Shown: piece after piece, positions 1 through 6,241 of the stretch
Layout: the number at the start of each line of letters is the position of its first letter
How positions within the stretch are numbered: position 1 is the stretch's first letter
Source: CAZGQY01 sp964528035
Lineage (GTDB): Bacteria; Pseudomonadota; Gammaproteobacteria; Methylococcales; UBA1147
Direction of reading: 5' to 3'
Assembly (NCBI GenBank): GCA_964528035.1
Contig: CAZGQY010000117.1
Span: 1-13,514, forward strand
Length of the DNA stretch: 13,514 nt
Position numbers and translations under genes: made by a program
The notes under the pieces: model-generated
Database searches by the model: none
The model's input: the letters and a program-made list of their open reading frames with translations, nothing else
What the model was told of the DNA's origin: nothing

Positions 1-119
1 CTAATTTGACCGATGATTCTCTAAATTCTGATGGATATATTTTTAGTTTTTCTTTGCTCATTTTAAACACACCTCTTTTCTGTTTATTTTACGTTAAGTT
101 GTGTGTTCGGGTTAGTGTA

Positions 120-344
120 GCCACTTCAAACGCCATTGGCATCGTCACGCCAGATAAAACTTATCAACGCCTGGCTCAATCTGCTCACTTGTCCTGGGTA
201 GATTCTTTGGCTGTCGGGCCTCAAGGCCAAATCTACGGAGTCACCAATCGACTACATCTTTCTGCGCCGCTAAATGGCGGCGAGCAGCTTTCAAAACCAC
301 CCTATTATCTGATCAGTATAAAGCCACACATTCCAAACAACTGA
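120..344 (+). pseudogene. C-terminal remnant of an L-dopachrome-tautomerase / major royal jelly-like protein
   Basis: The open frame from 120 to the stop at 342-344 encodes about 70 residues that resemble the last blade of the major royal jelly protein (MRJP, yellow / L-dopachrome tautomerase-related) family. Visible landmarks are SNAIGIVTPD, then LSWVDSLAVGPQGQIYGVTN, then RLHLSAPLNGGE and a terminal PPYYLI. In family members this order (NAIG, LSWPDS, GPDGxLY, NQLH, FNGG, PPY) marks the C-terminus. Full-length proteins are several hundred residues, so most of the gene is missing. The frame stays open upstream to about base 6, but that part is AT-rich and encodes a low-complexity hydrophobic stretch with no family resemblance, so the TTG at base 6 is not a believable start. 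I infer a 5'-truncated relic with a breakpoint near 115-125. The missing 5' part is not visible in another frame within the window. Its stop lies 14 bases from the stop of the convergent LysR gene. Confidence 0.6.
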
Positions 345-361
345 AAACCGGACTGTTTTCA
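342..361. terminator. Small palindrome joining two convergent stop codons
   Basis: TGAAAAC (342-348) and GTTTTCA (355-361) form a perfect 7-bp stem around a 6-base loop. The TGA of the MRJP remnant lies in the left arm, and the TGA of the LysR gene (read on minus) lies in the right arm. It could act as a weak bidirectional terminator, but the stem is AT-rich and no separate U-tract follows, so the function is only inferred. Confidence 0.3.
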
Positions 362-1294
362 ACTGTGCGAATTCGAATCAAAGCCCTGACAAACATTGCT
401 GATCAATTTTCGTAACCAAAGGTGCGCCGGTTCTTTTTCTCTGAGAGGATGCCAGACCATCACAAGGTTAAAAACGGGTAGTTCAAATGGCAATGGTAAT
501 ATAGTAAGCGATGTTAAGCCCATGAACCGTTGACCAATTCGCAAAGGCAGGGACAGCACCATATCGGTCTGGGCCACGATCAGGGGTGCGGATAAAAAGT
601 GTGGGACGATCAAACCGATGCGCCTTTCCAGGTGGCGTTCTCTGAGCCACTGATCGATCAAGCCGGTTTCTGAGCCGGTTCGAGAGATTAACATATGGTT
701 TGCCTGTAAATATTTTTCCAGCGAGAATTCCTGATCAGATGCCAGCGGGTGGTCTTTACGGACAACACACGCCATGTGGTCGCCGAAAAGTTGCTCACGT
801 TGAAACATAGCAGGCGGGGATAATACAACTTCGAATCCAAGAACCATGTCGACCGTTTGATTTTCCAGGCTGTCAATGGGAAATTTGGACTCGGTTCGTT
901 GAACGTGGATATCAATACCGGGAGCGATTCGTACCAAACGTTCAATCAAGGGTGGCAATAGCAGGAATTCCATATAATCGGTCGCGGCAATGACAAAGCG
1001 CTTTTGGCTACCTCCGGGATCAAACTCTTTAGGCAAACGAGTCATTCGTTCTATTTCACGCAATACTTTTCCAACCGGTTGAACCAGTGATAAAGCACGA
1101 TCTGTTGGTTGCATTCCGTGAGTCGTTTTGACCAGCACCGGGTCATCCAATTGCTGTCTTAGACGGTGCAGTACATGGCTCATGGCAGATTGAGTAATAC
1201 ACATTTTTTCCGCAGCTCTGGAGACACTGCGTTCCTGCATTAACAGATCAAATGCGACAAGCAGGTTTAAATCGACATTCCTAAGTTTAGTCAT
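359..1294 (-). CDS. LysR-family transcriptional regulator (NodD/NahR-like subgroup)
   Basis: A 311-residue protein of normal length for the family. The N-terminal winged helix-turn-helix spans about residues 8-66: VDLNLLVAFDLLM, then SVSRAAEKMCITQSAMSHVLHRLR as the HTH and recognition helix, then a wing containing DPVLVKTTHGMQPT. The opening 'LRNVDLNLL' is typical of the NodD/NahR/LinR-type branch, which often responds to aromatic or other small ligands. The effector-binding domain occupies about residues 95-300 and appears intact. It is a cytoplasmic DNA-binding protein. The ATG at 1292-1294 places the HTH correctly, although no clear Shine-Dalgarno precedes it. It converges on the MRJP-like remnant, which may be a relic of a former neighbour or target. 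The upstream region 1295-1595 separates it from divergent small genes that it could also regulate. The ligand cannot be read from the sequence. Confidence 0.9.
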   Translation of the reverse strand: MTKLRNVDLNLLVAFDLLMQERSVSRAAEKMCITQSAMSHVLHRLRQQLDDPVLVKTTHGMQPTDRALSLVQPVGKVLREIERMTRLPKEFDPGGSQKRFVIAATDYMEFLLLPPLIERLVRIAPGIDIHVQRTESKFPIDSLENQTVDMVLGFEVVLSPPAMFQREQLFGDHMACVVRKDHPLASDQEFSLEKYLQANHMLISRTGSETGLIDQWLRERHLERRIGLIVPHFLSAPLIVAQTDMVLSLPLRIGQRFMGLTSLTILPLPFELPVFNLVMVWHPLREKEPAHLWLRKLISNVCQGFDSNSHS

Positions 1295-1595
1295 TTTGGG
1301 TCTGGTTCTGGTGTATCTGGATTTTCAGGTAACACAGGCGACTTTCCACAGTAAACAAATACGATTATCCAGTATAAGGCCACTCCTGTATTTGCGTTAT
1401 CGATTTAATGAATAATACAATGAATTTTAAACATTTCACAAAATGTCCTGTTGGCACTTAACCTTAAAACTATAACAGGAGGTTACTGTACTCGAATTTA
1501 TCATGGTTGATCATAGATAAAAAATCAGTTGCGCACAGAATTTGATTTTTGTGCCACGGAAATTAAATAAAGCAACGCTTTGAGGAGTGTTTAAT
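1295..1595. other. Intergenic region between LysR gene and split small gene; inverted repeats and an orphan Shine-Dalgarno
   Basis: These 301 bases hold no convincing gene. TCCTGTT (1446-1452) and AACAGGA (1474-1480) form a 7-bp inverted repeat with a 21-base spacer. The right arm overlaps a perfect AGGAGG (1477-1482). The nearest downstream ATG (1503-1505) opens only a 5-codon frame, so this Shine-Dalgarno has no evident gene. A second inverted repeat, AAAAATCA (1520-1527) with TGATTTTT (1543-1550), is AT-rich and ends in a T run; it could be a weak terminator. The real ribosome site for the next gene is TGAGGAG at 1581-1587. I found no confident -35/-10 pair on either strand, although a regulator-binding site for the divergent LysR gene would be expected here. 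Confidence 0.45.
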
Positions 1596-1959
1596 ATGTC
1601 ATCCAGATCTAGGGATTTGCCATTACAACCATATACTGGAGAAAAAGCACGACTGTGTCGAGCATATGATTTTTTAATATTGGTTTTAGCCTTCTGTTGT
1701 GGGCCCGTTTATGATTCTTGTCAGCGTTGGATTTAACGAATGGGGCCATACTTTCTGGTTTCGGGAAGAATTCTTTGCCGCACCCATCCATTGGGGATTC
1801 GTTATCGGGGTCTGGTTTGCGTTGGGGGTCGGCGGCATTCTATTGCAAGGTGTAACCCGAATTATCGAATTGTTGGAAGAAATCCATAGCACCGAGCGCA
1901 AGCATCAGTATTCATTCAACAAGCTTTTCGAACTGACATGTCGCCCGGATTTAAGCTAA
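1596..1959 (+). pseudogene. Small two-transmembrane-segment protein, apparently split by a +1 frameshift
   Basis: An ATG at 1596-1598 follows a good Shine-Dalgarno (TGAGGAG, 1581-1587). It opens a frame reading MSSRSRDLPLQPYTGEKARL, then a hydrophobic run ending in LVLAFCC at base 1700. That frame soon stops at TAA (1734-1736). The +1 frame continues the hydrophobic segment without a break (GPFMILVSVGF) and runs to TAA at 1957-1959. Its second membrane helix is about WGFVIGVWFALGVGGILLQG, and it ends with an amphipathic charged tail (RIIELLEEIHSTERKH). Joining the two frames at GGGCCCG (1701-1707) gives a smooth 120-residue protein with two membrane segments. I infer one extra base in the G run, either a real mutation, a sequence error, or less likely programmed +1 slippage on CCC-G. 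Without the N-terminal part, translation could start at GTG 1699 or ATG 1711, but neither has a visible ribosome site. I do not recognise the family. Confidence 0.55.
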
Positions 1960-2040
1960 GATGCTACTCATATTAATATCATTGTGGTAACTTTTAGATC
2001 CTAACGCCCTGCCGCTTAGCTAAACTGAGACACCTATGAA

Positions 2041-2394
2041 ATGGAAGAGCCTGAAAAAGATATAAATGATAGGACTCCGGTTTGGGATTGCTTGCAGGAT
2101 TTATACATGGATACAGATGTAACACTTTCTTATGGTTATATTTCTAAGATTTGTGCTGCGTCCAAATATAGTATTGAGGAATTAGAAAACATATTATTTC
2201 TAGAGGTATTACCCGCTTTAAAATTTAATATGTTTGCTCTGCCTGCCCCTGAATGGGCAGGTTTCCAAACTGAATGGATCGTTCACCGTATTTTAAAAAA
2301 ACACCGGTTTGGTAAAAGAAAACCCTGGATACTTCGTAGGTATACTAATTATCACTGGAAAGCACTAATTCCTTTAATCAACGCGGAGAGATAA
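2041..2394 (+). CDS. Small uncharacterised protein, DUF7079-like
   Basis: A 117-residue soluble protein. The layout VWDCLQDLYMDTD, then YISKICAASKYSIEELENIL, then EVLPALKFN, then PAPEWAGFQTEWIVHRIL recalls a small bacterial family of unknown function (DUF7079, from memory). The usual pattern there is a 'PVW..LSDLFLDTE' N-terminus, a 'CA.SPYS..ELE.ILF.EV.P' centre and a late 'GEWAGF' motif. It has no signal peptide or membrane segment. It is mainly helical, with a basic C-terminal third (KKHRFGKRK). ATG 2041 is the first start after an in-frame TGA at 2026-2028, and the ribosome site is weak. The stop lies one base before the ATG of the GST-like gene, so the two are almost certainly co-transcribed and probably translationally coupled. 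A strong hairpin lies inside the gene (2242-2261). No biochemical function can be assigned. Confidence 0.75.
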   Translation: MEEPEKDINDRTPVWDCLQDLYMDTDVTLSYGYISKICAASKYSIEELENILFLEVLPALKFNMFALPAPEWAGFQTEWIVHRILKKHRFGKRKPWILRRYTNYHWKALIPLINAER

Positions 2395-2395
2395 G

Positions 2396-3115
2396 ATGAT
2401 AAAACTGTATCAGTTTGCACGCACCTGGGGCTTGCCTAATCTGGGGCAATTTAATGTTAAGGTTGAAACCTATTTACGCATGGCGGGGATCACCTATGAA
2501 ATTGTTGAAACCTTGCCATTAAAAGGCCCAAAGGGGAAGTTACCGTTTATCGAAGATAAAGGAAGAAAAATAGCCGATTCAGAATTCATTATTGATTATT
2601 TAAAAGAAACTTATGGAGATTCGCTGGATTCCTCGTTAAATTCCGAGCAGCAGGCTTCAGCATTGGCAATCAGACGCCTGCTTGAAGAACACCTTTACTG
2701 GGTCGGGATGTATAGTCGTTGGTCGGATAGCGATGGGAACTGGCAAATAAACAAAAAGGCCATCTTCTCCGGCATGCCGCCTGTAATACGGGATATTGCG
2801 GCTTTCGTATATCGTCGATGTATCATTTCCCGGCAAATCCATGGGCATGGGATGGGGCGGCATACGCGCGATGAAATTATTCAATTGGGCAACAAAGATA
2901 TCGATGCTTTGTCGGATCTGCTCGGCGATAAGTCTTTTTTCATGGGCGATTCTCCGACCAGCATTGATGCAAGTGCCTTTGGTATGCTGGTGAATATTAT
3001 TTGTTGCCCTATCGAATCGCCGGTAAAGGATCACGGTTTAACGAAGACCAATCTTGTCAATTATTGCAATAGATTGATGAAACAATATTATCCTGAATTG
3101 GTGGTAAAAAATTAG
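2396..3115 (+). CDS. Glutathione S-transferase-like protein, FAX/metaxin type
   Basis: A 239-residue protein of two-domain GST architecture. The N-terminal thioredoxin-like domain (about residues 1-72) opens with IKLYQF. It carries the cis-proline segment KGKLPFIED (46-54) and the glutathione-contacting ADSEFIIDYL (60-69). The helical C-terminal domain contains HGMGRHTRDEI and then the late KSFFMGDSPTSIDASAFGML motif, characteristic of the failed-axon-connections/metaxin-like branch rather than classic detoxification GSTs. It has no catalytic-type Cys near the N-terminus. Bacterial members are widespread, but their substrates are mostly unknown. It is probably cytoplasmic. The start ATG 2396 is supported by GGAGAG at 2385-2390, inside the end of the preceding gene, which ends one base earlier. 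A hairpin follows 14 bases after the stop. Confidence in the fold is high; glutathione use and substrate are inferred. Confidence 0.88.
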   Translation: MIKLYQFARTWGLPNLGQFNVKVETYLRMAGITYEIVETLPLKGPKGKLPFIEDKGRKIADSEFIIDYLKETYGDSLDSSLNSEQQASALAIRRLLEEHLYWVGMYSRWSDSDGNWQINKKAIFSGMPPVIRDIAAFVYRRCIISRQIHGHGMGRHTRDEIIQLGNKDIDALSDLLGDKSFFMGDSPTSIDASAFGMLVNIICCPIESPVKDHGLTKTNLVNYCNRLMKQYYPELVVKN

Positions 3116-3128
3116 TCAATAATCTGTG

Positions 3129-3160
3129 ACCGCCACCATCAATTTAATTGAGGTGGCGGT
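3129..3160. terminator. Strong hairpin between convergent GST-like and SDR genes
   Basis: ACCGCCACC (3129-3137) and GGTGGCGGT (3152-3160) make a perfect 9-bp stem. The loop continues pairing as TCAAT (3139-3143) with ATTGA (3147-3151) after one bulged A. It lies 14 bases past the GST-like stop and 68 bases past the SDR stop on the other strand, so it could serve both genes. No run of T follows directly on either strand, so it may be a Rho-assisted or 3'-stabilising hairpin rather than a classic intrinsic terminator. Confidence 0.55.
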
Positions 3161-3227
3161 GCAGAAATAGGAATCAGCAATGCGATCCGAATAATTCAGG
3201 TCAATAAATTTGATCGGTCTGTATGTT

Positions 3228-4085
3228 TTAAGTTGCAGATAACCTCGCAAACATCTCATCCAACCCCGGCAGTAGTTCACCAAGCACTGATTCAGCCCTG
3301 CGCAAAGATAATCGTAAATCCAATGGCACAGCAGGATGCGTTTGTGCTGCGCTGATTGACTTTAATGGCTCCTGTGCAGTGACCTTCCAATAATCCATCA
3401 GCTTGCGTTCGTAATATTCACGTGTGACCGCCTGCTTGCCGGCAATATTTAAAAATCCGGGACAATTCAAGCGGGCCATTCGAAGTAGCGCGGATACCAG
3501 TGTATCCAGAGCAATCGGCTGACGGATCACATCGTTAAACAAAGATACTGTTTGATTATTTTCGATGGCTGAAGCAAAGAATCGGGTACTGCGTGGCATG
3601 ACCCGAAAATCGTAAATCAGGGAAGTACGCACGATTGTCGCCGCAGAATAAATTTGTCCTACCCAGATCTCTGCCTGGGCCTTGGATCGACCATAGGCAT
3701 TCAATGGCGTAGCTTCATCCTCGTCTTCATACGGCGACGCACAACCATTGTGAACCATATCCGTAGACACATGGATCAAACGTGCACCTATTGCTGCAGC
3801 AGCTCGCGCAACATTGGCCGATCCTTGCGCGTTAACATCCTGATGCATACATTCATCGTTACCACCGTTCAACGCCGCAGTATGAATGATTATTTTCGGT
3901 GCTGCTTTAGATACCGCGTCCATTACTTCCCGTTCATCCCGGATATCTACTCGCACCCTTTGGATTTGATCGGGCAACTCTGGCTTATGATCATAATAAC
4001 AGCCGCTAACCTCATCACTCTCCACTGCGCACTGGGCCAAACGCTGACCAAGATACCCACTGATTCCGGTAATAAATACGCTCAT
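3228..4085 (-). CDS. NAD(P)-dependent short-chain dehydrogenase/epimerase, RmlD-like
   Basis: A 285-residue extended-SDR protein. The Rossmann dinucleotide motif is TGISGYLG (residues 6-13). An acidic VDIRD follows (46-50), and HTAA (68-71) is the usual adenine-side motif. The catalytic set is visible: VSTDMVHNG (106-114, Ser/Thr active site) and YGRSK (131-135, Tyr131 and Lys135). The STD-V-G-PY-E-D-P-N-YG-SK layout is that of RmlD (dTDP-4-dehydrorhamnose reductase) and related sugar-nucleotide reductases. The neighbours contain no other dTDP-sugar genes, so that specific reaction is not supported. It starts 21 bases after the yicC stop, with ribosome site AAGGAAT about six bases upstream of its ATG, so it is most likely the second gene of a yicC transcript. 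It is cytoplasmic, and its substrate is unknown. A hairpin at 3129-3160 may end the transcript. Confidence 0.85.
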   Translation of the reverse strand: MSVFITGISGYLGQRLAQCAVESDEVSGCYYDHKPELPDQIQRVRVDIRDEREVMDAVSKAAPKIIIHTAALNGGNDECMHQDVNAQGSANVARAAAAIGARLIHVSTDMVHNGCASPYEDEDEATPLNAYGRSKAQAEIWVGQIYSAATIVRTSLIYDFRVMPRSTRFFASAIENNQTVSLFNDVIRQPIALDTLVSALLRMARLNCPGFLNIAGKQAVTREYYERKLMDYWKVTAQEPLKSISAAQTHPAVPLDLRLSLRRAESVLGELLPGLDEMFARLSAT

Positions 4086-4106
4086 CGCTATTCCTTATTG
4101 CGACTG

Positions 4107-4973
4107 CTATTCTATATTCTGTATTTGCTCTCGCATCTGCTCAATAAGAACCTTCATCTCCACAGACGCTTGGGTGGTAAAAAGATCAACAGACTTCGAA
4201 CCCAGTGTATTTGCCTCACGATTGAGTTCCTGTAATAAAAAATCGAGTCTGCGGCCAGCAACATCATCATTACTTAATATTCTGCTAACTTCATCCAAAT
4301 GCGCACACAATCTGTCTAACTCTTCATCGACATCCATTTTTTGCAATTGATAAACAAGCTCTTGCTCAAAGCGTCCTGAATCCACTTCAAGGCTCAAACT
4401 ATCCAAACGTGATATTAAAGTTGTACGCAGTTTATTACGTATTGTTGGTATTTTAGTACTCACTTCAGAAACCAGCGTCTGTAATCGACAGCGCCGATCT
4501 TCGACTGTTGCCGCTAATTTTGCTCCTTCACGTTGACGTGATTCGATCATTTTCGTCAAAGTAGATTGCAATGCCTGTATTACAGGCTCCCTGACATCCT
4601 CAGTCTTTATCCTCGGTTCTATTTGTACACCCGGCCATTTGAGAATATCCAACGCAGAGTAGGGCGCAAATCCTTCCTTTAACGATGCAATACTGTCTGC
4701 GGCAGCGATCAAACTTCTTACCCTGGGTAGATCTACACATACATCCGATTCTTCAGCCATATTGTGGCGGCAGCTTAAAAAGCAATCGATTTTACCTCGA
4801 TTCAAATTTTGACTGATCAAACGTCGAAAATCCGGTTCCAGATCCCGTAAATCATCCGGCAATCTGAAAAAAAAATCCAGATAACGATGGTTAACCGAGC
4901 GAATTTCCCATAGAAAAACAACTCGATTGCTCTGTATCTCGCAACTTGCGAATGCGGTCATACTACGAATCAT
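4107..4973 (-). CDS. yicC: YicC family endoribonuclease
   Basis: A 288-residue protein, the family's usual length. It opens with MIRSMTAFA and WEIRSVNHRYLD, the diagnostic N-terminal YicC block, followed by LDFFFRLPDDLRDLE and the RGKIDCFLSC strand. The C-terminal block (DUF1732, about residues 205-288) contains RFEQELVYQLQKMDVDEELDRL and the hallmark FLLQELNREANTLGSKS near 243-259. Homologues are manganese-type endoribonucleases; E. coli YicC has been linked to turnover of the small RNA RyhB. ATG 4971-4973 fits the conserved start, and AGGAA lies about ten bases upstream. In many gammaproteobacteria yicC is next to rph. Here it lies about 5 kb away, with a divergent kinase gene upstream and an SDR gene downstream. 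The divergent intergenic region (4974-5123) shows no clear -35/-10 pair. Confidence 0.95.
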   Translation of the reverse strand: MIRSMTAFASCEIQSNRVVFLWEIRSVNHRYLDFFFRLPDDLRDLEPDFRRLISQNLNRGKIDCFLSCRHNMAEESDVCVDLPRVRSLIAAADSIASLKEGFAPYSALDILKWPGVQIEPRIKTEDVREPVIQALQSTLTKMIESRQREGAKLAATVEDRRCRLQTLVSEVSTKIPTIRNKLRTTLISRLDSLSLEVDSGRFEQELVYQLQKMDVDEELDRLCAHLDEVSRILSNDDVAGRRLDFLLQELNREANTLGSKSVDLFTTQASVEMKVLIEQMREQIQNIE

Positions 4974-5123
4974 AAAATTTTTCCTATACTCAATGGTAAC
5001 GCGGTCTGTATTGCACAGTTCAATATTGTTATTAAATCACGAATAAGCCTAATTACACTCAGTATTTCTGATGAATTTAACTGCCAGAACAAAGATCATT
5101 AATTGCAGGACGCGCCAACCCCA

Positions 5124-6026
5124 ATGACGGCAAGCTATTACGATCCGGACACCTATCCGAGTGAATGGAATTTTCTCCAATCCGGCACCATACTCGATCA
5201 TTATATGATCGAAAAACCCATTGCCGGAGGCGGCTTTAGCTCAGTGTATCTTGCACGGCAACTATCCGATCAACACCAGGTTGCCATAAAAGAGTACATG
5301 CCTCGCCGACTCGCACACAGAACCTGGCAAAATCAGATCGTCCCACACAGCCCAGAAACCCGGTCTTTGTTTTTGCGTGGAAAAACCCTATTTGTCGAGG
5401 AAGCCAAAGCACTGGGGAAACTAAAACACCCGAATATTGTGGAAGTTCTCAATTTCTTTCCAGCAAATTCGACCATATACCTGGTCATGACTTACGACTA
5501 CGGCAAAAACCTGTCGTCCTATATCAAGGATAAAAAAGGCAATTTAACCCTCCAGTTTATACTGACTGTATTTCCGGCTCTTCTAGAGGGTGTGCAAACC
5601 ATTCATGAAGCCCATCTGCTTCATCTGGATATAAAACCGGAAAATATTCTCATTAGACCTGGAGGCGACCCTCTATTACTGGATTTCGGCGCAGTACACC
5701 CGTTTCCAAAGACCGAGAAATGGACACCGGGAAAAGTACTTACTAAAGGTTTTTCACCGCCAGAGCAATACCCAGTTGACGGCAATGTAGGCCCCTGGAG
5801 CGATATGTATGCAATCGGTGCAACCATACGCACGTGTATCGAAGGACGTCCACCACCTCCGTCGCCAGACAGGGTAAACAACGATACTTTAAAACCCCTG
5901 GCCAGTACCTTTAAAAGAAAGTATCCATTGAAACTACTGAAAATGGTTGACGCAAGCCTGGAACTTGACCTAAAAAACCGACCACAGTCTACAATAGAAA
6001 TGATGGATTCAATTTCTCAATGTTGA
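5124..6026 (+). CDS. Hanks-type serine/threonine protein kinase, single-domain, atypical loop residues
   Basis: I place the start at ATG 5124, giving 300 residues. A TTG at 5103 would add seven, directly after an in-frame TAA. The only ribosome-site candidate is AGGA at 5107-5110. The protein is one bacterial PknB-like kinase domain with no membrane helix or sensor domain, so it is cytoplasmic. ATP-site Lys lies in VAIKEYMP (Lys56), and a helix-C Glu in EEAKALGKLKHPNIV. The catalytic loop is HLDIKPEN (167-174), DFG is at 187-189, and SPPEQY and SDMYAIG close the activation segment. The glycine loop reads IAGGGFSSVY, so the first and third canonical glycines are Ala34 and Ser39, and HRD is HLD (non-RD). 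Asp169, Lys171 and Asn174 are kept, so activity is plausible. It is divergent from yicC. The PP2C-type phosphatase often found with such kinases is absent from the window. 6027-6241 after it holds no gene I can see. Confidence 0.88.
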   Translation: MTASYYDPDTYPSEWNFLQSGTILDHYMIEKPIAGGGFSSVYLARQLSDQHQVAIKEYMPRRLAHRTWQNQIVPHSPETRSLFLRGKTLFVEEAKALGKLKHPNIVEVLNFFPANSTIYLVMTYDYGKNLSSYIKDKKGNLTLQFILTVFPALLEGVQTIHEAHLLHLDIKPENILIRPGGDPLLLDFGAVHPFPKTEKWTPGKVLTKGFSPPEQYPVDGNVGPWSDMYAIGATIRTCIEGRPPPPSPDRVNNDTLKPLASTFKRKYPLKLLKMVDASLELDLKNRPQSTIEMMDSISQC

Positions 6027-6241
6027 ATCTGTAGTACCTACTCCGTTAGTTTCAGAAGACCTGAACTCACAGAAAATGACTCGATTCCGAATCAAATAAA
6101 GCAATATTTCTGAGTTTCGTTCCTCAACACCAGCCTGTATTCAATCAGTCTCGGAATATTTTCTTCGAAAACCGTAACACGTTGACTTATATCTGTTAGA
6201 GCAAGAGGGCTGAGTATAGAGCTTTGGATACGAGCGGCAAT

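Noticed and set aside
6..119. N-terminal part of the open frame from TTG at base 6 that runs into the MRJP-like remnant
   Set aside because: It is AT-rich, low-complexity hydrophobic sequence with no ribosome site and no family resemblance. It is best explained as non-coding DNA that happens to be open.
1999..2021. Integron attC-like core, CCTAACGCCC followed by CTTAGCT, upstream of the DUF7079-like gene, also pairing with AGCTAAG at 1954-1960
   Set aside because: A real attC needs a complementary GTTRRRY core about 50-130 bases downstream. Only coding sequence without such a core follows, and no integrase or repeated cassette sites are present.
3654..4235. 193-residue plus-strand open frame opposite the SDR and yicC genes
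   Set aside because: It lies antisense across two well-supported genes and spans their junction. The protein has a biased Ile/His/Cys/Arg composition and no recognisable domain, so it is a shadow frame.
5103..5123. TTG start for the kinase seven codons upstream of the chosen ATG
   Set aside because: No Shine-Dalgarno precedes it and it directly follows an in-frame TAA. ATG 5124 is the better codon, although its own ribosome site is also weak.
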